The position numbers and the translations under genes are program-made. This document shows, piece by piece, positions 10,953 to 22,344 of a stretch of 64,000 nucleotides of DNA. Origin of the DNA: Gigaspora rosea (lineage: Eukaryota > Glomeromycota > Glomeromycetes > Diversisporales > Gigasporaceae); assembly GCA_003550325.1 (NCBI GenBank), contig QKWP01000648.1, forward strand, positions 140,046 to 204,045. The letters run 5' to 3'. Position 1 is the first letter of the stretch. Each line of letters begins with the position of its first letter. A model generated the notes under the pieces. That model ran no database searches and was not told where the DNA came from. It saw only the letters and a program-made list of their open reading frames with translations.

Positions 10953-13427
10953 ATGTCTGTTGATGTTAAAGGTGAATTATTAGTTGATGAATTAATAAAG
11001 CTTGACAAGTAAATTCATTTTCTGAATTATCTTTAATTTTTTAGAATATTAATTTTTCTTTTATTACCCATTCAAAATTCTTTACCTAAAACTTTTAACT
11101 GTTTAATTGTTCATTAATGATAGTAATTTGCAAAATAACATATTAGATAACTAATTCAAGGTGAATGATTCCTTGTTGGAAATAATTAGCGATACCCAAA
11201 ATTCATCTGTAACCAAAGCCAGCCTACGTAATGGTGAGCGATAACTTATAGGTAAAAATTTTATCTGCATTTTAACATAAAAATATTCTATTGGTTAAGG
11301 CCATGCAAAGTTGATTTTTCGTTTTGTATTACCCGCTGACCCATTTTTTCAATTTTTCAATATATATATTTTTTTAGATCCCAATTGTGCCAATTGGTCG
11401 ATTTTTGACAATTATTTTTTTCCACTATTCTCATCCGGTGTCACCCAATGGAGACGTAGTTGTCAGATAGGACTGATGGAAAAATATGTTGCCGACCCAA
11501 TTTTTTAATTCCAAGTTGTGCAAATTGAAAAATTAACCTTGAATAACCTTAGATGTGAACATTATTGCAGTAAATCAAAAAAAAAAAAAACCGACCGACC
11601 AGACCCAAGTTTTCAGATTACATGTAATGCAAACCGAAAAATCAACTTTGCGTGGCCCAATGCTATTATATATAAAATTATAGATTTGCAATATCTCGAA
11701 TATCTTGATGTCATGAACTGTCGGATTCGAGATAGTACGCTACCATTCTTTAAAGGTTTGATTATTTATCTATTTTTTTAGTATATGTATTATCTTACAA
11801 AATCAAATATTAAAGTATTTATGCAAAATTTTAACCTTTAATGAACTAAGAGCATTATATTTAACAAAGACAAAGGCGACTATGAATTGCCTGCGTATTC
11901 TTTTCGCAGGCTGTGCCTTTGACTACTTTGGAAAATTTAAACTTATCATACTGTCACTATGTTGGAGGGAAGACTGTCTTTGCGGACTTGCAGCCTAAAT
12001 ACCTATAGTAAAAAATAAATTTTAATAAAATCTTCAATTATATGAAGCCGATATTATTTTTTCTGTTTTATATACAACAAGATTACAAAATATTCAACGC
12101 CTCAATCTTGATAGTGTATAGTTAACACCTCCGCTTGTACCGGTAAAACCTTCGAATTTTCGAAATTTAAAAGTATTGAATCTATCTAGGATTCAACTTT
12201 GTGATCAAGATGTAATGAAAACTATATGTCAATGTAAAAACATGATTGAGCTTAGATTAATAGAAATAGTCGGCATTGGGCAATTTGGATAGAAATGGAT
12301 GACCAAAGGTAAGAAAAAGTTATTGTCTTTAACATTTACTCAATAATCATATTTAAAGTTTTAAATAATCAACTTTACATTTATAGAGTTCAAATCTCTT
12401 AACTTCATTATTTCCCGAATCGAGAAGAAGAATTGGACGATATATTGTAAGACTTTTCTGGCAAATTTTATTTAGTTTTTAGGTATTGCTGTTGTGTTTA
12501 AGGTGTGGCTTTGATCTTACTATATGGCCTTATGGAATTACCATTGATAAGGATGGCTTTATAAATATAACCGATTCGGGAGTTATGCATCTTGCAAGAG
12601 CTAAGAGGTTAGTTGTTATGAATGAATTTCCATTTTAGCTAATTATTCCGAGTTATTAAAAGTGACTTATTTTATTTCAGTCTTACTTTCCTATCCTTGT
12701 CTGGTATAAATTAGAATGTCTACCCTAAAAGGTATTTAAATTTGTAAAGTTATCATCATCAGATTCACAACCATTAATATTTATATACATCTGTAGATTT
12801 GGAGAATTTTGTTGAATTATTTCTGGATCGAACCTTAATTATGGATGCCGGCATTGTTTATCTAGACGGTATTGTATTAATAATACATTTTATTACAAAT
12901 ACTTTAATACCATACAAAAATTTTATTAATATCCAGACAAAATTCTTAAATAGGCCTGCACGAACTTACTCACCTTAGCTTAAACAAAACACGTATCAAG
13001 AATGCGCATTGTCTACAATCTGTAAATCTACATTTGCCAATAGGAAATTAAAATATCCTGATGTTGGATATACGCGCGTTGCTGATAAAGGAGCAAGAGA
13101 ATTAAGAGGTAAAATATCTTTTCTACGCATGTACGAATTTCTCATAATCAAATATAGTATTTATTTAATTTTCAATTGATATTATTTTTATGGTGGCTTA
13201 CCACATTTGTCCTTCTTGAATTTGGATTTTACTCAAGTATCTTTGTCGTGTCGTAATATTTTAGCTGGTAAGAAAACATCAAACTTTTAAATCACTTATG
13301 TAAAAAATTTATAACGCAAAATTTTTAAACAAAATTTCTTTTATTCTTTAAATATTACTTCACTTCAACCAGCTCGCCTTAATGAATTATCAAAGAAGTT
13401 TGCGAGGATAAATATTATGATGTTTAA
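10953..13427 (+). pseudogene. LRR (RNI-like) gene, unit A, degraded
   Basis: A series of short exons each encodes about one leucine-rich repeat with phase-1 introns. Examples are DLQYLEYLDVMNCRIRD (about 11684-11757), LTTLEDLNLSYC-type sequence (about 11908-11990), LKVLNLSRIQLCDQDV (about 12165-12210), DLENFVELFLDRTLI (about 12797-12867), ELTHLSLNKTRIKNA (about 12958-13010) and LPHLSFLNLDFTQV (about 13200-13268). The probable C-terminus is near 13427. The ATG at 10953 opens MSVDVKGELLVDELIKLDK. Breaks include an in-frame TAG after LNLDSV, a TAG after IGQFG, a TAA near 12449 and a lost splice acceptor before the last LRR exon. A Harbinger-like MITE sits in the intron at 11299-11657. The original product would be a cytoplasmic or nuclear LRR protein; its function is unknown. 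Confidence 0.7.
11299..11657. mobile_element. PIF/Harbinger-like MITE, copy 2 (in LRR gene A)
   Basis: The ends GGCCATGCAAAGTTGATTTT and its complement bound 359 bp. The flanks are TAA on the left and CAA on the right, a probable 3-bp duplication with one change. It lies in an intron between LRR exons. Unit D carries the same element at the equivalent site. Confidence 0.78.
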
Positions 13428-14021
13428 AAAAAAGCCTACACGTATTTGCATGTTGAAATTCTCTGGTCATATGCATAAATGCTAAGCATAGATTTAATAT
13501 AGTTTAGAGCATTAATTGTATTAGACTTTTAGCAGCCTTCTACAAATAAATTATAGTATAATGATGATTGTATTTACGAAGCACCACTTTTGCAATTACT
13601 ATTAAACTACTTGTAGCAAGAATATGCTGTAACTTTTTTGTGACGATCCCTCTGTCTTTAATAAATTTCAGCAAGTTTATTATCCTATTTTATAGATCTA
13701 TTAAGAGGCATCTCCCTCCATCATTAAGCTTCCAAGTCTACAGCTAAATTATTAGCTGAATATTTTTTGTTTAATAAATGACTACGACTTCATTAATAAA
13801 ATCTTGGTTTTGTTGCACTAAAATACAAATACGCATGCTTGCATACATACATGAATTATAAAATTACATTTTTGATATAACAATATAGGCAGCTAATGAG
13901 CTAATCAAAAACGTAACTAATGACGTAGCTTTTGTGTCACTTTGATCAAACATTAAATGTCCTCCAGACAATTAAGGTTTTATTTTATTTAGAATTGAAT
14001 TTTTTTCTTACTTTAAAAAAA
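13428..14021. promoter_or_regulatory. Spacer and presumed promoter of kinase A
   Basis: This spacer is conserved in all four units. It starts with 'agtataatgatgattgtatttacgaag'-type sequence and ends with a shared segment that includes 'tttgtgtcactttgatcaaa' and 'taaatgtcctcc'. In units B, C and D the last motif continues GTTACG; unit A lacks those bases. A pyrimidine-rich TTTTATTTAG just before the start codon could be a 3' splice site of a 5' untranslated intron. In B a 73-codon frame (21925-22146) lies here, but it is broken in the other copies. The promoter role is inferred. Confidence 0.4.
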
Positions 14022-15368
14022 ATGGACTCTAAACAACTTCGTACACTTGGTTACAATTATCAACTTGGTTTTGGTGTTGAGAAAGACGAAAAGAAGGCTT
14101 TTGAATATTATATAAAAGCAGCTGAATTAGGAAATTCAGATGCGATGCAAAATGTTGGTATTTGTTATTATTATGGAATTGGAGTAGAAATAAATTACCA
14201 GAAATCATTTGAATATTGTAAGAGATCGGCTGATTTGGGTAATGCTTCTGGAATGAATAATGTTGGTAGACATTATAAATATGGAAATGGGATTGATCAA
14301 GATTATAATAAAGCATTTGAATACTATAAAAAATCGGCTAATATGGGTTTGAAATCGGCAATGTCTAATGCTGCTCGATGCTATCGGAACGGTATCGGTA
14401 CAAAGAGAGATATTCAAAGTGCAAATTATTGGTTCAAAAAGCGTAGAAGTCTTTTGAAAACTAATAAATCACCCGATACTATCAATCCTGAACTTAAAAG
14501 AATATTAGACGATGAGAAATTTAAATTATCTTGGATTGATTATAATGAGTGTAAAATTATCAGAGAAAAAGGAAAGGGAGGATTCGCAACTGTATATAGT
14601 GCAAATTGGTTTGATAGAATTAATAATTCATGGAGGGATGTTGCACTTAAAGTAATTCATAATTCAAACGAAAATGAGCAAGAATTTATCCAGGAATTGA
14701 AGAATTACTGTGATATTGGTTATGAGAATCCTTCATTCTTGAATTGTGATGGAGTGTCAAGAAATAATGATGGAGATTATATTATTGTTATGCAGATTGC
14801 AGGAAACGGTTCGTTACGACAAAACCTTGTAAAAGTATCACAATTGGAATGGAAGGATAAATTGAATATCTTGAATGGTATAGTTATTGATCTAGAGTCG
14901 ATTCATTCGCAAGAAATCGTACATAGAGATTTACATAGCGGGAATATTTTGCAAGGAAGTAATTTGCAAACCGCATATATCACTGATCTTGGACTTGCTA
15001 AAAATGAAAATGAAGGAAAAATTTGTGGTATTATTCCATATATAGCACCTGAAGTTTTGGTTGGTCAACGGTATACTAAAGCATCAGATATTTACAGTCT
15101 TGGAGTTATCATGACAGAGATTTCAACCGGACGAAGAGCATTTGATGGAATTCCGTTTGATGATTTCCTTGTATCAAAAATTATCGATGGGTCAAGACCC
15201 GAATGTTTGGGGCCTGATTGCTATATTAAATTAGCTATTAAATGTATGGATAAAGAATTTAATAAACGACCTACAGCAACAGAAATTAATGAAATAATCA
15301 CACGATGGTTAGATGAAATAGATCAGGAAGACGATAATGAAATCAAAAAAACAAATTATGGAAGCTAA
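14022..15368 (+). CDS. Sel1-repeat / TKL-like protein kinase, unit A
   Basis: The protein has 448 residues from the MDSKQL start. An upstream in-frame ATG at 13932 would add 30 residues not shared by the paralogs. Four Sel1 repeats cover about residues 4-143, each with the A..LG..Y..G.GV..D..KA..YY pattern. The kinase domain follows at about 175-431: glycine loop GKGGFATV (184-191), VALK lysine (210), HRDLHSGN catalytic loop (301-308), DLG in place of DFG (322-324), APE (342-344) and DIYSLGV. These residues predict an active Ser/Thr or dual-specificity kinase. An extra A in the run near 15344 shifts the frame, giving a KKTNYGS end. The usual 50-residue tail continues in another frame to 15519. 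This may be real or a homopolymer assembly error. The degraded LRR gene lies upstream on the same strand. Confidence 0.88.
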   Translation: MDSKQLRTLGYNYQLGFGVEKDEKKAFEYYIKAAELGNSDAMQNVGICYYYGIGVEINYQKSFEYCKRSADLGNASGMNNVGRHYKYGNGIDQDYNKAFEYYKKSANMGLKSAMSNAARCYRNGIGTKRDIQSANYWFKKRRSLLKTNKSPDTINPELKRILDDEKFKLSWIDYNECKIIREKGKGGFATVYSANWFDRINNSWRDVALKVIHNSNENEQEFIQELKNYCDIGYENPSFLNCDGVSRNNDGDYIIVMQIAGNGSLRQNLVKVSQLEWKDKLNILNGIVIDLESIHSQEIVHRDLHSGNILQGSNLQTAYITDLGLAKNENEGKICGIIPYIAPEVLVGQRYTKASDIYSLGVIMTEISTGRRAFDGIPFDDFLVSKIIDGSRPECLGPDCYIKLAIKCMDKEFNKRPTATEINEIITRWLDEIDQEDDNEIKKTNYGS

Positions 15369-15519
15369 TAAGAATAAACCAGAACCAAATAAACAAATAC
15401 ATTCACATGAAATATATACCAGCAAGATATATGATACGAAAAATTTTTCTGAATATATTAGTAAATCGATGGATGTAGTAGAAATTTCGAATAATTTCTC
15501 GAATTTAGAATTAAATTAA
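15369..15519 (+). pseudogene. Out-of-frame C-terminal tail of kinase A
   Basis: This stretch encodes the tail found in-frame in unit B: IHSHEIYTSKIYDTKNFSEY and then VVEISNNFSNLELN, ending in TAA at 15519. In unit A it is one base out of frame with the kinase because of a 7-A rather than 6-A run. Its conservation at protein level argues that the shift is recent or a sequencing error. Confidence 0.6.
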
Positions 15520-17047
15520 ACTAGCGTCATCAATTACATTTAAATAGGGTAAGAAGCAATTTTTATAAATGCAGCTAAGAAAAATTATCAAATCAACTCG
15601 AACAAATAAGAAAATAAATACTAATTTGGTTTATACGGTTGTAAATACTAGGGGGTTTCATAATTAATGATTTGGCATCCGATTTCAGACAAAATAAGTG
15701 ACGTATTTACTTCAAAATGTGTGATGCATAAATCTTATTTTTTTTAACGTATAGAATCAAAAAATGCTATTTAATTAACGTGTGTATCTATTTAATTCAC
15801 TGTGTCGGAATTTTAAAATAGAAGTAGGATCTTTAAACGCCCACTTATTCTCAAAATGTTAATTATGAAATCCCCTACTATAACTAAGGTCGGAAAAAAT
15901 AAATTTTATTTAGCGGAAAATATTTAAAATTGATTAAACATGTTTATTATTAAGATGATTATGCGTAACTTAACATAATAAAATCATTTTTATTATTGAA
16001 AGATATTAAATAAGTTTTTCATTTAATCAACAAACTTTTTACAACAAACCTCCTTTTTTTTTTATCTTTTACAATTAATAAAGTATTCAAAGATATCGCT
16101 CATGCAACTTTGTTATGGATCTTCATTCTTGACATCAACGAATTACTATTTACTTTTCGCATTAATAAACTTTTATGAAAATAAAAAATCGGGAAGCCCA
16201 AATTACAATAACAATATATTTGTAATTTTGATGACGAATTTGATAAAAAAAATCAATAACAGATAAGGACCGTTCAAGTATCATTTCAATGTTTATTTGG
16301 ATTGATCATAATAAATGAGCACTAGTACGATCACATCGAAAAATGATGCTTGCAAAAATTTCAATTACGTCATAAATCTCATACTGTAATTTGTAAATAT
16401 AATTATACTTGAGCACTATTATAATCACTTGCTAATCACATTGAGAACAACCTAATCCAGTTGTTGAAAATGCTAAATCAACTATCTGTAGGTTAATACA
16501 AACGTATGACTGCAATTATCAATATCCTTATTGCTACTTATTGCCACTGTTTTTTAATGGTTTGTTCATTAGCAATTGTCATTTATCACATTATGCAATA
16601 AATAATATAATAAAATGATATGATAATTTAGAAAATTAATAATATCATCAAATGCGTATTACTATACATTTTTATCTTCACTTAAATTTAAATCAAATAA
16701 TTATAAAGCATTAACGCAAATAACGTAAATAAAATTAAATAATAAATGTATATTTATTTGTGAAATTGTAAACTAAATACTTATATTATTGTATTAAAAA
16801 ATATTCTTTATACTAATGCACTAAGTTAATGTAAATATCCATGAATCTGATTACCTTATTTAATTGTTTAGATTTATGTCCATTTTTTATATTTACAGTA
16901 ATTTAAATAATTTATACATCAATACTTGTAAATTAAATTTCAAATGAACTTAGGCAGTAAATGAAAAATCTTTATAATTACGTATTAAATTATGTATTAA
17001 ATAACTAATTAATATTAAAAATATGAACGCAAATAAAATGAAACTAA
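15520..17047. other. 3' flank of kinase A, conserved between units
   Basis: This is noncoding sequence that aligns well with 23869-25691 in unit B and, less closely, with 57283-58426 in unit C. It begins with a shared 'actagcgtcatcaattacat' segment, probably the 3' untranslated region, with an AATAAA-like signal around 15610. No gene was found. Confidence 0.6.
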
Positions 17048-17292
17048 ATACACGTAGTAATATAATATACACGTAGAATATACGCGTAGTAATATACGCG
17101 TAGTAATATACACGTAATAATATGCACGTAATAATATACGCGTAGTAATACAGTATACGCGTAGTAATATACTGTACACGTAGTAATATACACATAGTAA
17201 TATACACATAGTAATATACACGTAGTAATATACACGTAGTAATATACACGTAGTAATATTCACATGGCAATATACACGTAGTAATATACGCT
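17048..17292. repeat. 14-bp tandem repeat (ACACGTAGTAATAT), unit A
   Basis: About 17 copies of a 14-bp unit with internal ACGT and small variants (ACGCGTAG, ACACATAG, CAGTATAC spacers). The same repeat occurs in unit B (25692-25817, resuming at 29613) and as only two or so degenerate copies in unit C near 58427. Minus-strand reading frames over it give Tyr/Leu/Ile low-complexity protein and are not genes. Confidence 0.9.
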
Positions 17293-17767
17293 TAGTGATG
17301 TTCATGATCAATTAAGATCGAATAGAAAATAAGCAAGAGTTTGAATAGCTTATTTTAGAAAGCTAATGCATAACTGATAATAAACAAGAAACGATACTTT
17401 AATTCAAAAATCATTAAATTAGTCAAAGTGCCAGACTAGGCTAGTCCTTACTACACTACACATGTTAATGAATAATATAAATAACTTTAATGAATATGTG
17501 AAATGTTCGAGTTCTGAATTTATTCCTTTTAATTTATTTTAGAAATAAATTTTATTCTAAAGTTTGGTTATTTTATGAGCTTGAAACTGTAAAAAAAATA
17601 AATTCTCATGCAAAGTTTGACATTTTTTGAACTTTCCCGATCATGAGCTATATCACTTCAAAATTATTCTTAATTGTAGGGTTAATATTAATATCTTTAT
17701 TAATAATTAAATCTATTAAATATATTTTAATTATAATATTCGTAATATATTAAAATTTTATAATTCG

Positions 17768-17965
17768 AATTCTTAATAATTACTAATTTTTGACTCTTCC
17801 TGCAATAAATCTTTTTCATTAAATACTATATCTTGAACCGAGTTTGAGTCTTTAGTTAAACTATTATTGATACTTTCTTGTAAAGGTTTTTTTTAGCATT
17901 ACGTGCTTTTTTTAAAAGTCGTCGCTTGTTATACTGCTTATTTTTGCTTGTTTTTGGTATATTAA
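17768..17965 (-). pseudogene. Lysine-rich coding-like fragment, unit A
   Basis: The minus strand reads KQYNKRRLLKKARNAKK and then, one frame over after an A-run, PLQESINN...DSNSVQDIVFNEKDLLQEES with a stop near 17785. The same text, also interrupted at the A-run, occurs in unit B at 38330-38490. The ordinary-looking composition and its retention in two copies suggest a remnant of a real gene or element ORF with a basic, possibly nucleic-acid-binding stretch. The family is not recognised. Confidence 0.35.
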
Positions 17966-18184
17966 TTTGTGATATAAAAAAAGATTTACGTATACGTTTA
18001 ATATTTAATAATTAATCATTAAATTAGTCATTAAATCATATCTTATATATATAACTTATATATATAGCGATTTATCTGTATTTATCTATTGTCGAACTAA
18101 ATTTACATTTTTTAGCACAAATACTTAATTAATAAAAGTGAATACTGTACTATTTTTTTTTAACTTGAAGCTCGCAAGATCCCT

Positions 18185-18492
18185 GGTGCGAACTACCCCA
18201 GCATCGCCGTCAAAATTTCACTATCACGTGATTTTGGCCAATAAAACAACAAGATCAGGTGTAACGTAACACAAAGCGAAGATCAAAACAAAACGTTCGC
18301 TTTTTCAAAAATCACCTATTTCCCTAAAATTTGCATAAGAAACCACCTTTTGGACCCTAACAAAAAAAATTCCTTGAGCAATTTTACCATATGTCTTGCT
18401 AACTTCAAGCCCTATAGGGACCCTAACCCTAACTTAAACGAACTTGAAGTTTTTTGGGCACGGTCACGTGATAGTGAAAAAGTGTCGGCGAT
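18185..18492. mobile_element. MITE, 'AAATTCCTTG' family, copy 3 (interrupted)
   Basis: The left end, CCCCAGCATCGCCGTC followed by TCACTATCACGTGA, pairs with TCACGTGATAGTGA and GTCGGCGAT near 18467-18492. The right end is cut by the insertion at 18493-19856 and resumes as GTCGGGGATCCTGGGG at 19857-19872. The core has the shared 'gcataagaaaccacctt', 'aaaaaaattccttg' and ACCCTAACCCTAAC segments. Confidence 0.65.
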
Positions 18493-19856
18493 GCAAATCT
18501 TACGTTTTTGATGTACCCCAAAATTACGCTTACTTTTTTGAGGGGTCGTTTAAAGCAGGGTGCATTTATATGATTTTGACTTTTTAATTAAAGTTAGGGT
18601 AAGGGTTAGCGGCGGTTAGGGTTAGGAATAGTATTATAGTAAAATTGCCTTCCCGACATTTTTTGTTAATGCCCCAAGGTAGGTTTTGACACTCGTTTCT
18701 TGTATTTTTGCGTTTTTTCACTTTTTTTCTTCTTTGTTTCTTTGTCGGGCTGATCCGGGTTGATCAAAACAAACAAGTTGATTGGCGCCATATCACGTGA
18801 TTGCACCNNNNNNNNNNNNNNNNNNNNNNNNNNNNNNNNNNNNNNNNNNNNNNNNNNNNNNNNNNNNNNNNNNNNNNNNNNNNNNNNNNNNNNNNNNNNN
18901 NNNNNNNNNNNNNNNNNNNNNNNNNNNNNNNNNNNNNNNNNNNNNNNNNNNNNNNNNNNNNNNNNNNNNNNNNNNNNNNNNNNNNNNNNNNNNNNNNNNN
19001 NNNNNNNNNNNNNNNNNNNNNNNNNNNNNNNNNNNNNNNNNNNNNNNNNNNNNNNNNNNNNNNNNNNNNNNNNNNNNNNNNNNNNNNNNNNNNNNNNNNN
19101 NNNNNNNNNNNNNNNNNNNNNNNNNNNNNNNNNNNNNNNNNNNNNNNNNNNNNNNNNNNNNNNNNNNNNNNNNNNNNNNNNNNNNNNNNNNNNNNNNNNN
19201 NNNNNNNNNNNNNNNNNNNNNNNNNNNNNNNNNNNNNNNNNNNNNNNNNNNNNNNNNNNNNNNNNNNNNNNNNNNNNNNNNNNNNNNNNNNNNNNNNNNN
19301 NNNNNNNNNNNNNNNNNNNNNNNNNNNNNNNNNNNNNNNNNNNNNNNNNNNNNNNNNNNNNNNNNNNNNNNNNNNNNNNNNNNNNNNNNNNNNNNNNNNN
19401 NNNNNNNNNNNNNNNNNNNNNNNNNNNNNNNNNNNNNNNNNNNNNNNNNNNNNNNNNNNNNNNNNNNNNNNNNNNNNNNNNNNNNNNNNNNNNNNNNNNN
19501 NNNNNNNNNNNNNNNNNNNNNNNNNNNNNNNNNNNNNNNNNNNNNNNNNNNNNNNNNACCACTAGATTTAGGGTTAGGGTGGGCCGGAATTATGTCTAAC
19601 CCCTCCGGGGTATTATCATGATAGTGCCCACCAGCATTAAGCTTAATGCCGGGCAAAATTAGACTTGTGTAACGTTACACGACATTAGTGGAGTGTAACC
19701 AAAAATTATTTTTGCAAAAACAATGCACTGGGCCTTTGTGTAACACAAGTCACGTGTATATATGCAGATCTGCATCAAAAAAGTAAGCGTAATTTTGGGG
19801 TACATACAGGAGTATCAAAAAAGTAAGTGCAGGAGTATCAAAAACGTAAGATTTGC
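18493..19856. mobile_element. Mutator-like non-autonomous element, 9-bp TSD, copy 1
   Basis: The left end is GCAAATCTTACGTTTTTGAT, and the right end is its inverted counterpart ending ACGTAAGATTTGC at 19856. Flanks GTCGGCGAT (18484-18492) and GTCGGGGAT (19857-19865) are a 9-bp target duplication with one change, as expected for Mutator-like elements. The interior holds a 'gttagggtaagggttag' module (about 18540-18790), an N gap, and a half of the long palindrome seen whole at 47386-47985. It is inserted in the end of a MITE. No transposase is visible. Confidence 0.75.
18808..19557. other. Assembly gap (750 N)
   Basis: This is a run of exactly 750 undetermined bases. Comparison with 42078-48077 suggests that the missing sequence includes the other half of a long palindrome. 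Frames called across the N run are meaningless. Confidence 0.99.
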
Positions 19857-20089
19857 GTCGGGGATCCTGGGGAAGATCCTGGTGCGGGCACTGGCACGTG
19901 ACACCGGCAATCTAATTTACCGTTGTCGGACAACGTATAAATAATGAAGTTGGAACTTTAAAGTCAAGATACGCATAATACATACATTTAAGCTTAATTT
20001 TTAAACTAAATTAAGTAATATTAATTACAAACAAATGTAATAGTTCTCATCACGACGGCTGTTTCTATGAGAACTTTGCAATCTCTTGG

Positions 20090-21789
20090 TACGTATCTGT
20101 TGATGTTAAAAGCGAATTATTAGTTGATAAATTAATAAAGCTTGAAAGTAAATTCATTTTCTGAATTATCTTTAGTTTTTTAGATACAATAAATTAATTT
20201 TTCTTTTATTACTCATTTAAAGTTCTTTACCTAAAACTTTTGAAGATTGGATGTGCTTACATTCAAGAAATTTACAAACTGGTTCGCACTTTTTTTTTTA
20301 AAAAAAAAAAAAATATTATTAAAATATTGAATATTGTTATAAGAATAATTAAATTTTAACTGTTTAATTGTTCATTATATCTAGTAATTTGTAAAATATC
20401 ATATTAGATAACTAATTCAAGGTGTATGATTCCTTGTTGGAAATAATTAGCGATACCCAAAGTTCATCTGTAACCAAAGCCAGCCTACGTAATGGTGAGC
20501 GATAACTGATAGGTAAAAATTTTATCTGCATTTTAACATAAAAATATTCTATTAGTTAAGGCCATGCATTTGACTACTTTGGAAAATTTAAACTTATCAT
20601 ACTGTCCCTATGTTGGAGGGAAGAGTTTTTGCAGACTTGCAGCCTAAATACCTATAGTAAAAAATAAAATCTTCAATTATATGAATCCGATATTATTTTT
20701 TCCGTTTTATATATAACAAAATTACAAAATCTTCAACGCCTCAATCTTGATAGTGTATAGTTAACACCTCCGCTTGTACCGGTAAAACCTTCGAATTTTC
20801 GAAATTTAAAAGTATTGAATCTATCTAGGATTCAACTTTGTGATCAAGATGTAATGAAAACTATATGTCAATGTAAAAACATGATTGAGCTTAGATTAAT
20901 AGAAATAGTCGGCATTGGGCAATTTGGATAGAAATGGTGACCAAAGGTGAGAAAAAGTTATTGTCTTGAACATTTGCTTAATAATCATATTTAAAGTTTT
21001 AAATAATCAACTTTACATTTATAGAGTTCAAATCTCTTAACTTCATTAATTTCCCGAATCGAGAAGAAGAATTGGATGATATATTGTAAGACATTTCTGG
21101 CAAATTTTATTTGGTTTTTAGGTATTGCTGTTTTGTTTAAGGTGTTGCTTTGATCTTACTATATGTCCTTATAGAATTACCATTGATAAGGATGGTTTTA
21201 TAAATATAACCGATTCGGGAGTTATGCATCTTGCAGGAGCTAAGAGGTTAGTTTTTATGAATGAATTTTCATTTTAGTTAATTATTTCGAGTTATTAAAA
21301 GTGACTTATTTTATTTCAGTCTTATTTTCCTATCCTTGTCTGGCATGAATTAGAATGTCTGCCCTAAAAGGTATTTAATGTTATAACATTTGTAAAGTTA
21401 TCAGCATTATATGCATCTGTGGATTTGGAGAATTTTGTTGAATTATTTCTGGATCGAACCTTAATTACGGATGCCGGCATTGTTTATCTAGACGGTATTG
21501 TATTCACAATACATTTTATTACAAATATTTTAATAAATACAAAAATTTTATTAATATCCAGACAAAATTCTTAAATAGGCCTGCACGAACTTACTCACCT
21601 TAGTTTAAACAAAACACGTATCAAGAATGCGCATTGTCTACAATCTGTAAATCTACATTTGTCAATAGTAAATTAAAATATCCTAATGTTGTTTTACGCG
21701 CGTTGCTGATAAAGGTCCTTCACTTCAACCAGTTCGCCCTTAATGGAATTATCAAAGAAGTTTGCGAGGATGAATATTATGATGCTTAA
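20090..21789 (+). pseudogene. LRR gene, unit B, deleted and degraded
   Basis: It is a paralog of 10953-13427 and closest to the A and D copies. The start codon region has changed (ACGTATCTG instead of ACATGTCTG). A deletion joins the spacer at about 20572 directly to 'tttgactactttgg', removing the MITE and the first LRR exon. A second deletion near 21716 removes the LPHLSFLNLDF exon. The LRR exons for LKVLNLSRIQLCDQDV (about 20805-20850), DLENFVELFLDRTLI (about 21420-21495) and LHELTHLSLNKTRIKNA (about 21586-21640) remain. The in-frame TAG after LNLDSV and the TAG after IGQFG are shared with A and D. It is not expected to make a functional protein. Confidence 0.72.
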
Positions 21790-21924
21790 AAAAAAGCCTA
21801 CACGTATTTGCATGTTGAAATTCTCTGGTCATATGTATAAATGCTAAGCATATATTTAATATAATTTAGAGCATTAAAATTGTATTAGACTTTTAGCAGC
21901 CTTCTGCAAATAAATTATAGTATA

Positions 21925-22344
21925 ATGATGATGTATTTACGAAGCACCACTTTTGCAATTACTATTAAACTACTTGTAGCAAGAATATTCTGTAACTTTT
22001 TTGTGACGATCCCTCTGTCTTTAATAAATTTCAGCAAGTTTATTATCGTATTTTATAGATCTATTACGAGGCATCTCCCTCCATCATTAAGCAACACTAG
22101 CCATTCCAAGTCTACAGCTAAATTATTAGCTGGATATTTTTTTTAATAAATGACTACGTAAAATTTTGGTTTTGTTGCACAAATACGCATTCTTGCATAC
22201 ATACTTGAATTGATATAACAATATATACAACTAATGAGCTAATCAAAAATGTAACTATTGACGTAGCTTTTGTGTCACTTTGATCAAACATTAAATGTCC
22301 TCCGTTACGACCCAGACAATTAAGGTTTTTATTTTATTTAGAGA
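21925..22344. promoter_or_regulatory. Spacer and presumed promoter of kinase B
   Basis: This is the equivalent of the unit A spacer. The final 130 bp, including 'atgtcctccgttacgac' and TTTTATTTAGAGAATG at the start codon, are shared with units C and D. A 73-codon frame (21925-22146) is open here but not in the sister units, so I do not call it a gene. Confidence 0.35.

Noticed and set aside
17048-17292. Repeat array considered as CRISPR-like
   Set aside because: Units are contiguous 14-mers without unique spacers, and the genome is eukaryotic.
16950-17311. Minus-strand Tyr/Leu/Ile-rich frames
   Set aside because: They are produced by the 14-bp tandem repeat, whose three frames are all open; the same happens at 25634-25867.
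18666-19656. Long frames across the N gap
   Set aside because: They consist almost entirely of undetermined residues.
21925-22146. Plus-strand 73-codon frame upstream of kinase B
   Set aside because: The equivalent sequence in units A and D is interrupted, so conservation is at DNA level rather than as protein.
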